This document shows positions 36,860 to 46,800 of a stretch of DNA of 64,000 nt, in pieces (positions within the stretch are counted from its first letter, which is position 1; each line of letters starts with the position of its first letter). The translations under genes were made by a program, and so were the position numbers. The stretch spans positions 124,001 to 188,000 of the forward strand of contig NZ_OANT01000002.1 of NCBI RefSeq assembly GCF_900096995.1. Direction: 5' to 3'. The stretch comes from Acinetobacter puyangensis (GTDB taxonomy: Bacteria > Pseudomonadota > Gammaproteobacteria > Pseudomonadales > Moraxellaceae). The notes under the pieces were generated by a model that was given only the letters and a program-made list of their open reading frames with translations, searched no databases and was not told where the DNA came from.

Positions 36860-37011
36860 GTAGAATCCTCTGTTAGATGATGGATAAATAAATGCAAGTA
36901 CGCCACGTACTTACGGTGAATGAGTGCAACATTTTACGCTTTTACAATCATAAGTACAAGTCTATAATGACAGCGAATCCAAATAACCCCATAGAAATAG
37001 GCATTTTTGAC

Positions 37012-38028
37012 ATGATTGTACTTGGTTTGGAAACCTCTTGTGATGAAACAGGCTTGGCTTTGTATGACAGCAAGCAAGGACTTTTGGGGCAGGTACTCTA
37101 TAGTCAGATCAAGCTACATGCAGAATATGGCGGTGTGGTACCGGAATTGGCATCACGAGATCATGTGCGTAAACTTATTCCTTTACTGGATGAGTTACTG
37201 GCACAAAGTGGCCTAAAGAAATCTGAAATTGATGCGATTGCCTATACTCGTGGCCCGGGTTTGATGGGTGCTTTAATGACAGGCGCATTGTTTGGGCGCA
37301 GTCTGGCATTTGCCTTAAATATTCCTGCGATTGGTGTACATCATATGGAAGGACATTTACTTGCGCCGTTATTGTCAAAAAATCCACCACAATTTCCTTT
37401 TGTGGCTTTATTGGTGTCAGGCGGACATACACAATTAATGGCAGCACATGCGCTGGGACAATATGAACTTTTGGGCGAGTCGATTGATGATGCCGCAGGT
37501 GAAGCCTTTGATAAGGTCGCCAAAATGTTGAATTTACCTTATCCCGGTGGCCCACAAATTGCCAAGCTGGCATTGCAGGGCAATCCTGATGCCTTTGCAT
37601 TTCCACGTCCCTTGATGCAGCAAGCATTAAACTTTTCTTTTAGTGGTTTAAAAACAGCCGTGTCGAGTCAGATCAAGGCCGTAGAAGGACAGGGACGAGA
37701 AGCGGATATTGCGGCATCTTTTCAGGAAGCGGTAGTGGATACACTGGTCAAAAAATCGATTAGGGCATTAAAAGCGACCGGTTTAAAGCAATTGGTCATT
37801 GCTGGCGGGGTGAGTGCCAATCAACGATTAAGGGAAAAACTGGAAAATTCTTTAAGTGGGATGGGGGCTAAAGTCTATTATGCCGAACCTGCTTTATGTA
37901 CTGATAATGGCGCCATGATTGCCTTTGCCGGTTATCAGCGCTTACAAGCCGGACAGCAGGATGATTTGGCAGTTACCACTACACCACGCTGGCCGATGAC
38001 AGAGTTGAGTTTGGTAAAAAATGTTTAA
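37012..38028 (+). CDS. tsaD: tRNA threonylcarbamoyl transferase TsaD
   Basis: A 338-residue enzyme that transfers threonylcarbamoyl to A37 of ANN-decoding tRNAs together with TsaB and TsaE. Landmarks: [19 protein letters not shown] at the start, metal-binding HHMEGH near residue 110, [21 protein letters not shown] and [13 protein letters not shown]. The ATG at 37012 is chosen because MIVLGLETS is the family start; the frame is open further upstream (36892) but those residues have no homology. Divergent from rpsU. Confidence 0.97.
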   Translation: MIVLGLETSCDETGLALYDSKQGLLGQVLYSQIKLHAEYGGVVPELASRDHVRKLIPLLDELLAQSGLKKSEIDAIAYTRGPGLMGALMTGALFGRSLAFALNIPAIGVHHMEGHLLAPLLSKNPPQFPFVALLVSGGHTQLMAAHALGQYELLGESIDDAAGEAFDKVAKMLNLPYPGGPQIAKLALQGNPDAFAFPRPLMQQALNFSFSGLKTAVSSQIKAVEGQGREADIAASFQEAVVDTLVKKSIRALKATGLKQLVIAGGVSANQRLREKLENSLSGMGAKVYYAEPALCTDNGAMIAFAGYQRLQAGQQDDLAVTTTPRWPMTELSLVKNV

Positions 38029-38046
38029 AATTCGAGTATAAATAGC

Positions 38047-38484
38047 ATGTTTATAATACGTGAAGCCTTATCACAAGATATGCAAGATATATTAAATATC
38101 TGGTTGAATGCTTCTATTCAGGCCCATAATTTTATTCCAGATTCATTTTGGCATGAAAAAATAGTTGATATGAAACATGTTTATCTACCTGTCGCAAAAA
38201 ATTATGTGATTGAAGATACTCATCGTATTAAGGGTTTTGCCTCTTTGCTTGAAGATCAAGATATGCTGGCTGCATTGTTTATTGATCCTGAATTTCAGGG
38301 TGTAGGATATGGTTCAGCCTTATTAAATTTTTTAAAAACACAATATCGCCAGTTAAATTTAAATGTATACGCTGAAAATACCGCTGCTGTTGAATTTTAT
38401 CAAAAACATTATTTTAGTATTTTGACGCAAAATATTGATGCACACACGCAACATGCCGAATTCGCAATGTGCTGGAATCGGTAG
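38047..38484 (+). CDS. GNAT-family acetyltransferase
   Basis: A 145-residue acetyl-CoA-dependent acetyltransferase. The fold is visible: IREALSQDMQDILNIWLNAS at the start, LAALFIDPEFQGVGYGSALLNFLK with the acetyl-CoA loop QGVGYG near residue 80, and NVYAENTAAVEFYQKHYF near residue 112. It resembles the YiaC/YjaB type; substrate unknown. It starts 18 bases after tsaD on the same strand and may be co-transcribed. Confidence 0.85.
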   Translation: MFIIREALSQDMQDILNIWLNASIQAHNFIPDSFWHEKIVDMKHVYLPVAKNYVIEDTHRIKGFASLLEDQDMLAALFIDPEFQGVGYGSALLNFLKTQYRQLNLNVYAENTAAVEFYQKHYFSILTQNIDAHTQHAEFAMCWNR

Positions 38485-38604
38485 CTAGAATCCAGAACTC
38501 AGCCATCCATATCGTAAAATTCCAACAAGCATATGCAAAAAAACTATAAATCAACACCTTAAACTTTTGTACAAAAGCCTTCTTTCATGCTATGACTGTC
38601 TAAT

Positions 38605-38628
38605 GATTGATCATTGTGTTGATCAATC
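38605..38628. promoter_or_regulatory. Inverted repeat upstream of the KTSC gene
   Basis: GATTGATCA and TGATCAATC are exact reverse complements separated by six bases, 58 bases before the KTSC start. A candidate operator or cruciform; no T run. Confidence 0.5.
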
Positions 38629-38685
38629 GGTATAAAAATTGCAAAGCTAGCTTGTACCGTTTCACATACAAAAGAGAGGTGCTTT

Positions 38686-38898
38686 ATGCTCGATTTAAAA
38701 GTCACGATGTTTAAATATGATGCGTCCTCTAGATGCCTGAAACTATTTTATAGTGATGGCAGTGGGGCAATCTTTAAATCTGTGCCTGAATTTGTGCACC
38801 GGAATCTTTTGCGATGTGAGGATAAAGCAGCTTTTGTGCAGAAATATCTGGAATATGATTTACATTTTACCAAGATTACCTTGATGTCTGCTGCATAA
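38686..38898 (+). CDS. Small KTSC-domain-like protein
   Basis: A 70-residue protein resembling the KTSC domain: VTMFKYDASSRCLKLFYSDGSGAIFKSVPEFVHRNLL, then FVQKYLEYD. KTSC domains are small and of unknown function, sometimes attached to nucleic-acid-acting enzymes. GAGAGGTGC upstream gives a good ribosome-binding site. A strong terminator follows, so this is a real single gene. Confidence 0.75.
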   Translation: MLDLKVTMFKYDASSRCLKLFYSDGSGAIFKSVPEFVHRNLLRCEDKAAFVQKYLEYDLHFTKITLMSAA

Positions 38899-38901
38899 TA
38901 A

Positions 38902-38934
38902 AAAGCCCTGATTTGAGTGATCAGGGCTTTTTTA
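38902..38934 (+). terminator. Terminator after the KTSC gene
   Basis: AAAGCCCTGA pairs perfectly with TCAGGGCTTT, followed by TTTT; begins four bases past the stop. Confidence 0.92.
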
Positions 38935-38989
38935 GTCATTTGATTTTTATCTACAATAAAATTATAAAGCATAACGAGTTAAAAGCGAA

Positions 38990-39625
38990 TTATACATAAT
39001 AACTGGTTTTGGTCATGGTTTTTGAAATAAGGGTCATGACAATACGTACCGGAACAGGCAAGTCTACACCACCGGCATTTAAGGCTGTATCACGATGATG
39101 TAACTCATCTTCATTCATCTGTTCCAGAATGACTTTTGAGCGTTGATCCTGTGCAGGAAGTTGCGCAAGATGAGAAAGTAAATGTGCGCTGACTTGTTTT
39201 TCCGTTTCTGCGACAAAACCCAAGCTGTATTTGTCACCGGCAATACCGGCTGCTGCACCCATGGCAAAAGACAGGCTATACCAGACTGGATTTAACAGAC
39301 TAGGATAGCTATTTAACTCTTTTAGGCGATCTTCACACCATGCCAGATGATCCTGTTCTTCTTCGGCAGCATGTTCCATTTCCAGACGCACACTTGGCAA
39401 TTTGGCTGTCATGGCCTGACCATGATAGAGTGCCTGAGCACAGACTTCACCACTATGATTCACCCGCATTAAACCTGCAACATGACGTGCTTCATTAATA
39501 GTCAGTTGTGAGTCTAAGTCGGTGGCTGGATTATGACGGTGTGCAGCGGTTGCGCCGGGCACCAGACTGCGTAGAGCCTGATCAAAAGAATTAATCATGC
39601 GGTCTAAACCGGTAAATTGACGCAT
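38990..39625 (-). CDS. coq7: Ubiquinone hydroxylase Coq7
   Basis: A 211-residue di-iron monooxygenase that adds the C6 hydroxyl in ubiquinone synthesis. Metal ligands are visible in MRVNHSGEVCAQALYHGQ (first Glu), EHAAEEEQDHLAWCEDRL (Glu-x-x-His) and the second helix pair AETEKQVSAHLL and MNEDELHHRDTALN. GAGGA upstream sets the start. It is followed on the same strand by nothing close, and lies 25 bases after the transporter gene upstream, so they may form one transcript. Confidence 0.95.
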   Translation of the reverse strand: MRQFTGLDRMINSFDQALRSLVPGATAAHRHNPATDLDSQLTINEARHVAGLMRVNHSGEVCAQALYHGQAMTAKLPSVRLEMEHAAEEEQDHLAWCEDRLKELNSYPSLLNPVWYSLSFAMGAAAGIAGDKYSLGFVAETEKQVSAHLLSHLAQLPAQDQRSKVILEQMNEDELHHRDTALNAGGVDLPVPVRIVMTLISKTMTKTSYYV

Positions 39626-39650
39626 CGCATTTTCCTCTGTATTTCTGTTA

Positions 39651-40952
39651 TTAGGTATTTAAGCGCTGACGAATTTTGACAATTAACAGACCTGTCACTA
39701 CAGCACTTAAAATAGCAGTAATGTTAAATAAATGTAATAATGTCAACTGTAAACTACTCAGTACGATGATGCAAAAAATTGCAGCGGTGACCATAAAAAT
39801 CGCATTAAAAATATTATTAGCTGCGACAATTCTGGCACGTTGGGTTTCTGGTGATTTGGCCTGCATCATGGCATAGAGTGGTACGATATAAAAGCCGCCA
39901 CTGATCCCGAGCAGGGTTACAGCGGCAAAAACATGGTAATAGCTAACGCCTTGTCCAAATACCTGTGCAATATTGAAATATTCGCCATGTTGTTGCGGCA
40001 CACTACCTAATGCCCAGGATAAATAAAACGCAAATAGGGTTAAACCAATTGAACCAAGCGGTACCATTTTAATATTAACGCTATTGCCGCTAAGTTTTTT
40101 ACATAATGCCGAACCGATCACTACACCTACGGAAAAGAAAGTTAGTACCACACTGGATACATTTTCATTGCCATGCAGATATTGCTGGGTCATTTGAGGA
40201 ATTTGTGTGATGATTGTTGCACCGTAAAACCAGTACCAGGAGTTACCGAGTAAAATGAAGAAGATGAGCGGTAAACCATAGCTTAGTCGAATAATTTGCC
40301 CGCTGGTGACAAAAAAATTCCAGTTGACTTTCAATGTTGGATCAGCAATTTTTTGTTTTAAAATTTGGCGGCTGGAAAAATAGCCCATTACTGCTACAGC
40401 CAGAACAGTCAGGCTAATCCACCACATACTACCAGCCGAGAGTGAAATGACAATCCCACCGATGACCATACCGAGTAAAATGGCCAGTGACGTTCCGGAT
40501 TGAAAGATCGCATTACCGGACATCAATTCCTGTTCAGTTAAAATATCCGGCAAGATTGCATATTTGATCGGACCAAAAAATGCAGCCTGTGTACCGGTTA
40601 AGAATAAAGCACACAGTAAAATCCACAAATTACCAAGGAAAAATCCGACAGTTGCCAAAAGCATGATGCAGATTTCGCCAATTTTAAGCCAGCGGATCAG
40701 TTGTGAGCGTTCATAGCGATCGGCAATCTGTCCTGCGGTGGCAGAAAATATAAAAAAGGGTAAAATAAACAAAAGTGCAGCAACATTATTTAATGTGCTA
40801 ATGTTGATCTCACCACGGTTAATCCAGCCATAGGTAAACACCATGAGTAAGGCGTATTTATAAATATTATCGTTAAATGCGCCGAAAAACTGGGTGAGGA
40901 ACATCGGTAGAAATCGGCGTGACATGAGCAAGCTGTTTGATTTGGTTGGCAT
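39651..40952 (-). CDS. MFS transporter, lysophospholipid LplT-like
   Basis: A 433-residue inner-membrane protein with about 12 helices. The N-terminus (RRFLPMFLTQFFGAFNDNIYKYALLMVF) and PIKYAILPDILTEQELMSGNAIFQSGTSLAIL follow the LplT/Aas transporter group that flips lysophospholipids inward for re-acylation. No acyltransferase domain is fused here. AGGG upstream gives the start at 40952. It is followed by coq7 on the same strand after 25 bases. Confidence 0.8.
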   Translation of the reverse strand: MPTKSNSLLMSRRFLPMFLTQFFGAFNDNIYKYALLMVFTYGWINRGEINISTLNNVAALLFILPFFIFSATAGQIADRYERSQLIRWLKIGEICIMLLATVGFFLGNLWILLCALFLTGTQAAFFGPIKYAILPDILTEQELMSGNAIFQSGTSLAILLGMVIGGIVISLSAGSMWWISLTVLAVAVMGYFSSRQILKQKIADPTLKVNWNFFVTSGQIIRLSYGLPLIFFILLGNSWYWFYGATIITQIPQMTQQYLHGNENVSSVVLTFFSVGVVIGSALCKKLSGNSVNIKMVPLGSIGLTLFAFYLSWALGSVPQQHGEYFNIAQVFGQGVSYYHVFAAVTLLGISGGFYIVPLYAMMQAKSPETQRARIVAANNIFNAIFMVTAAIFCIIVLSSLQLTLLHLFNITAILSAVVTGLLIVKIRQRLNT

Positions 40953-41098
40953 TCATTCGCCCTGTAAATAGGAATTTTGGGTAAAATTTTGTCTATAGTT
41001 TAAGATAGTTTGTAAAGTATGAATATAGGTGCTTTACAAGTTGGCGTGAACAAAAGAGAATCATCTCTTGGGAAACGCCAAATTTAATTGAGTTCAAT

Positions 41099-43783
41099 AT
41101 GCCGAATCCAAACAAGAAAATACTTAATCGATCTCTATTGGCAATTGCTGTTGATGATTTATTGTATGTATCTCGTTATAGCAAAACTGTTTTGCTTGGT
41201 ATAAGTTGTGTGTTTTCTACAGTGTCTTATGCAGAGGATATGGTGCTTTCCAGTCCAGATAGCAGCCATGTCGATACCGCAATTGAAAAACATGAACAGC
41301 AACAAACAGCACAAATTCAGGAAGCGCTACAACAACAAACAGAAAACACCCAGACAGATCAACAACATCTAAATGCCGCATTGCAGGAATTTCAAACCGA
41401 AGCAGTGTATCAACTGAATGATGCCGATATCCCATCTGTTGATCAGACCATGCTCAATGAAATTAATCAAATTGCGGCAGAAGCACAACAGGAAGCCAAA
41501 CAGCAGGAACAACAATTACCTACAGTTAGACAAGCCATTGATGCACAAAAGGCAGATGATGCTTTATTGCAAACGACTGTCACTGCGCCACAGGATCAGC
41601 AGAATAAAGTGGATCAATTGATACAGGAGATTCAGGCAGATCAGGTACAATTACCACAATTTCAGGCAGATGTATCACGCGAAGATCCAAGCAATCCACA
41701 AACCAGTGCCATGACCGAAACCAAAAAACGTGGATTTTTGGCGCGGTTATTTAGACGTGGTAATGATAATAACGAACAGGTTGAAGTCTTGCCTAAAATC
41801 AATGTCACGGTAACAGGTACCAATGGCGAGCCGGCTGAGGCATTGCTGGCAGAAAATATTGAGGCCAAATTATCTACATTTACCGTTGATGCTTTTGAAG
41901 ACTTTAATGTCGCTTTGCCACAAATTAGAAATTTGACCACGCAGGCAGCGCAGGCGGTCGGTTATTATGAACCCGGATTTAAGTTCACTAAAACAGATGA
42001 CAATGATCTGGTGGTTGCGGTTAAACCGAATGAACCTGTGACAGTAAAGTCACAACTGATTGAATTTTCAGGTGCGGGTGCAACCCGTCCAGCTTTTCAG
42101 GTAATTTCCGTGGTACCAGATTTAAATGAAGGGGATATTTTTAATCACGGCTTGTATGAAACCACCAAAACCCGTATTAGCAATGCTGGCAGTGATCAGG
42201 GCTATTTTGATGCATATTGGCGCATGCATGATGCCAAAGTCACTTTACCGGAAAATACAGCAGACATTAGCTTAAAATACGAAACTGGTGAGCGTTACCA
42301 GTTGCAAGGGGTGGAATTTCGTATGAGCGATCCTGATAAGCCTTTTCCTTTGCGTCGTTCTGTATTAGAGAAACTGGTACCATTTAAGGACGGTGATGAT
42401 TATATGAGCTGGCGGGTGAATTTGTTATCCAATAACCTAATTAACAGCCGTTATTTTAATTATGCACTGGTTAACGTCATCAAGCCGGATCCGCTTGATG
42501 TGCCATTGGAACTGCCTGATGATGTAAAACAGCTTTTACAACAGAGCCAAAGCCAACAAGATGCCACTGTTTCTAGCGAAGCCGATGATGCTACTGTAGT
42601 GAAATCCCAGCAAGTGGTTGATGAAACAGTATTTGCAGGAGCACAAGATGAGCAAACACTCAAAACCGCATCTGATACAGATCAATCAGACAATGATGAT
42701 GAGAATGAGCAATTAAAGGCTCAGGCGCGACAAGATAAAAAAATTCCGGTGATTGTCTACTTGAATGCAGATACCTTAAATAACCTTGAAACGGGTATTG
42801 GTTATGGTACTGATACTGGCGTACGTTTGAGAACCCAGTATCGTCGTTCTATTGTTAATGATCGGGGACATAGTTTTGATGCCAACATGGAATTGTCACA
42901 AATCCGGCAATCCATTGATGGTCGCTATATGATTCCCTATAAAGATCCACTCAACGATTATTTTAACATTGTCGGTGGTTATGAACGTGAAGTACGAGAT
43001 CAGATTGGACAAGGCGTAGAGCTAGATATTGAATCTGCTGTGATCGGTGCAGAACGCACCATTAAACGGCCTTTGGGTGAATGGCAGCATAACTTATCTG
43101 TGCGTTATCGTCTGGATCGAATCACCACCAAGGGCGACAATATCGATTATGATGATATTCCGGATGCCTTTAAAGTCATTAGTTCTGACCCAGAACAGGA
43201 ATCCCTATTGTTTGGCTATGAAATTAGTCGGACCAATCAGGATAATCGGGTCAATCCGACCAAAGGTTTTCGTCAATTCTATCGTGCCGAAATTGGATCA
43301 AAAAGTTTGCTCACCGAAACAGATATGGCAATTCTAAATGCTGGATGGCGGTTTATCTATTCTTTAGGTGAAAATGCTGATCATCAATTTGTTGGTCGTG
43401 CCGATGCTGGTTATATTGTGACGGATAATTTTGATCAGGTGCCTTACAATTTACGTTATTTTGCCGGTGGTGACCAAAGTATCCGTGGTTATGACTATAA
43501 AAGTCTCTCCCCGAAAGAAGATGATTTATTGTTAGGTGGTCAGGCATTGGCTGTAGGCTCACTGGAATATAATTATCAATTTAAAGAAGGCTGGCGTGCT
43601 GCCGTATTTGCCGATGTGGGGAATGCCTACAATGAAGATTTTAGCAATGATACAAAATATGGTGTAGGTCTTGGCTTACGCTGGGCTTCACCAGTTGGTC
43701 CGATTCGTATTGATGTGGGTGCAGGAATTAGTGAAGACAGTATTCCGATTCGTTTGCATTTTTTTATTGGGCCACCTCTGTAA
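41099..43783 (+). CDS. tamA: TamA-like outer-membrane assembly factor with long Gln-rich N-terminus
   Basis: An 894-residue protein of the Omp85 superfamily. After a probable signal region (TVLLGISCVFSTVSYAED, residues 30-47) comes an unusual Gln/Glu/Asp-rich stretch (about 50-225) with no TamA counterpart. Then POTRA-like domains (about 235-470, interrupted by a second acidic Gln/Ser-rich linker near 475-550), and the C-terminal 16-strand barrel (about 580-894) ending GPIRIDVGAGISEDSIPIRLHFFIGPPL. E. coli TamA has about 577 residues. With TamB it inserts autotransporters and aids phospholipid movement. tamB follows after 27 bases. Confidence 0.88.
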   Translation: MPNPNKKILNRSLLAIAVDDLLYVSRYSKTVLLGISCVFSTVSYAEDMVLSSPDSSHVDTAIEKHEQQQTAQIQEALQQQTENTQTDQQHLNAALQEFQTEAVYQLNDADIPSVDQTMLNEINQIAAEAQQEAKQQEQQLPTVRQAIDAQKADDALLQTTVTAPQDQQNKVDQLIQEIQADQVQLPQFQADVSREDPSNPQTSAMTETKKRGFLARLFRRGNDNNEQVEVLPKINVTVTGTNGEPAEALLAENIEAKLSTFTVDAFEDFNVALPQIRNLTTQAAQAVGYYEPGFKFTKTDDNDLVVAVKPNEPVTVKSQLIEFSGAGATRPAFQVISVVPDLNEGDIFNHGLYETTKTRISNAGSDQGYFDAYWRMHDAKVTLPENTADISLKYETGERYQLQGVEFRMSDPDKPFPLRRSVLEKLVPFKDGDDYMSWRVNLLSNNLINSRYFNYALVNVIKPDPLDVPLELPDDVKQLLQQSQSQQDATVSSEADDATVVKSQQVVDETVFAGAQDEQTLKTASDTDQSDNDDENEQLKAQARQDKKIPVIVYLNADTLNNLETGIGYGTDTGVRLRTQYRRSIVNDRGHSFDANMELSQIRQSIDGRYMIPYKDPLNDYFNIVGGYEREVRDQIGQGVELDIESAVIGAERTIKRPLGEWQHNLSVRYRLDRITTKGDNIDYDDIPDAFKVISSDPEQESLLFGYEISRTNQDNRVNPTKGFRQFYRAEIGSKSLLTETDMAILNAGWRFIYSLGENADHQFVGRADAGYIVTDNFDQVPYNLRYFAGGDQSIRGYDYKSLSPKEDDLLLGGQALAVGSLEYNYQFKEGWRAAVFADVGNAYNEDFSNDTKYGVGLGLRWASPVGPIRIDVGAGISEDSIPIRLHFFIGPPL

Positions 43784-43810
43784 TAAAAACAAATTTAACT
43801 TGGATAAGGT

Positions 43811-46800
43811 ATGACTGAGCAATTACCAGAAACAACTCCTCCTCAACCCAAGGGAAAGACTTGGCGTATTGTGCGCTGGGTGATTCTTAGCCTGCTGGGT
43901 TTATTTCTTGCCCTGATCATTGCATTGGGCTTGTTGGCAAGTTCAGATCGGGGAAGTCACTGGTTGCTTGATTTTGTCATGAATCGTCAACAGATGATTC
44001 ATTATCAATATGAGCAGGGGAATTTGCTTCAGGGCCTTATCCTAAAAGATATCTTGGTCAAGGTAAAAGATGTCGAAGTACAAATTGATCGAGCTGATGT
44101 ACGTCTAGGCTGGCGGGCATTGGTCAATCGAGAATTGCATTTTATGACAGCCAAAGTGGCAACCGTCAAAGTCATTAATCACGCCCCCGAAAATGATGAT
44201 CCTTTTAAGTTTAGTGAATTAAAACTACCTTTTGTATTACGTCTGGATGACGCCAGTTTAGATAAGCTGGTGATTCAATCGGCTAAGTCCACAGTTAATT
44301 TTTATGATATCGATCTTAAGGATGCTGTTTGGTCTGGTACCCGAATTGAGTTGGTGAATTCCTCAATGGCAATGGACTTTTTGAATGTCAAAAAAGTCAC
44401 TGGTTTCATTCTATTACAAGATAAATATCCATTAAATCTGCGTGCAGATTTGACGATTCCGGCATTACAGGGCTTGAATTTGCATCAGATTAAAGTCTCT
44501 GCCCGTGGTGATGTGGATACCTTGAGAGCAGGGGTTGCCTCAGCTACGCCGGATGTTATTTCTGGTTATGTCGTTGCTCATCCAGTACGTAAAGATGTAC
44601 CGATGCAAGGTAAATTAAACTGGCAAACATTCCACTGGCCAATTGCGCCAGAACAAAAGCTATATTCGGAAAAAGGTCAGATTGATTTGTCAGGAGATTT
44701 AAATCAGCTTAATTTTGTGCTGGATAGTGATCTTGAAGGTGAAAATATTCCCAAAGGAAATTATCAGGCACTATTAAATACCGATCTGAAACAGATGAAT
44801 ATTGAAAAATTCGTGGGTTCACTCATGAATGGTCAACTGGATTTAACTGGTCATCTCAACTGGGAAAATGCTTTAGTCTGGGATATCAAAGGCCGTGCTC
44901 AAGGGCTTAATCCGAAAGATAAAAATATTCCAGAAGCTATCCAAGGTTTTCTACCACCTGATATGAGTAGTCGAATTTCCTTAAAAGGTAGCATGGATAA
45001 ACAATCGGATATTTTAGCGACTGTTGATTTTGATCGTTATGAGCGTTGGGATGTACACCTAAAACAAAATGCGCCGAGTAAAAATCAGTCGGTTGAGAAA
45101 AAGCAACCTTGGTTGATGAATGTGGTCTGGAATAATATCAATCGTGAAATGCCTTACATTGGCTGGCTGAATAGTCGGCAAGGCGATGTTGATATTGTGC
45201 TGGCAGAGCAAGGCCAAGATATCAAATTGGCAACCGATGTTGATACCAATGAAAAATCAAGTTTACCGGCTGGTCATTATCAATCGACATTGAATTTTGC
45301 CAATAATATTCTGAATATTAAAAACTTTAGCTTGAAGCAAGGCCAAGGGTTGCTTTCTGGTCAGGCTGTCGTGAATTTACCTACCGACAAAACACAGTTG
45401 AAATGGCATGCCAATTTAAATGCCAAACAATTTAATCCGCAAACCATTAGTCCTGCTGCACCGGTCAATCGTTTGGATGGTCATCTGACTGCACAAGGCT
45501 ATCAGGATAATCTTAAACAGGTGATTCAACTCAAGGGAATTGATCTAAAAGGACAAATTCCACAAGGTAATACCTCACAAAGCATTTCTTTAACAGGGCA
45601 ATCAACCGCTGTGGTGATCATGCATGACGGTAAAAAACAGAGCGGTTTAAGAAGCTATGCAGTACAGTATAACGGTGCCTTAAATGCACAGAATTATAGT
45701 CAGGGGCCTTTGCGTCTGAATCTTTCAGGCACGCCTAGCATGATCAAATTGACCGAGCTGTATCATCAGGGTGCGGCAGGCGAGATCAAAGCCAATGGGA
45801 CTGTAAACTTGGCGCAGGGATTGGCGTGGGATATTCATGCCAATTTACAGCAATTTAAACCGCAATACTTTGTGTCTACAGTCAAGGGTGAGATTACCGG
45901 ACAGGTCAATAGCACAGGACAATGGTCGGATCGGCAAAAACATATTTCAATTCGTGATCTAAATTTACGAGGTCAGTTAAATAATAAGCCATTATTGGGG
46001 CAGGGTAATCTGGCCTTGAGTTTTAGTGATGCCAACGGTTTTGTTCCCAAACAGTTTGAAGCAAATAATCTGGTGTTGAGTTATGCCAATAATATTTTGC
46101 ATGCCAGTGGCAATGCACAGCGATTACAATTAAATATTAATGCTTCCAATCTATCAGAACTTTATCAGGGGCTACGTGGCACGGTAAAAGGCTTTATTTT
46201 TGTACAAACCCATCCGCAATTAAATGCCAAATCCAATCTTATTGTTCAGAACTTTGCCTATAACAATGTCGCCAGTATCGAAAAATTAAGCCTGATTGGA
46301 ACTTTGCCAACGGGTGATCAGGCATCGCAAATGGTGATGCACTTACAGAATCTTCGCAGTGGTGAGCGTGGAATAGATGATGCCAAGCTGGAATTGCAAG
46401 GTACGCGTGCGGCACACCTTTTAAAAATTCAGGGTCAAAATAGCATCAGTAAGTTCTATCTACAACTTGCTGGCGGCTTGAACCAAAATAATGATTGGTT
46501 GGGGCAAATTCAAAACGGTTCTTTTGATTCAAAACGGGTGTCACTAAAACAAAGTCAAAATGCAGCATTGATTTTCCGTAAAAATCAGAATCAACTTGCA
46601 ATTACCCAGCATTGCTGGATCAGTCAAGGGCGTGAACAAAGCCAGATTTGCTTGGATCAACCTTTGATTGCCAGTCAGGATCAGGGTGCAATTTCTGTGC
46701 TGATTAAAAATATCGAATTGGGTGATTTTGCTGCCTTTATGCCGACCGGACTGGCTTTAAGTGGTAAATTAAATGGTTATAGTCATCTGTCCTGGCTGAA

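Noticed and set aside
37175..37627. 150-codon reverse ORF opposite tsaD
   Set aside because: Antisense shadow of tsaD.
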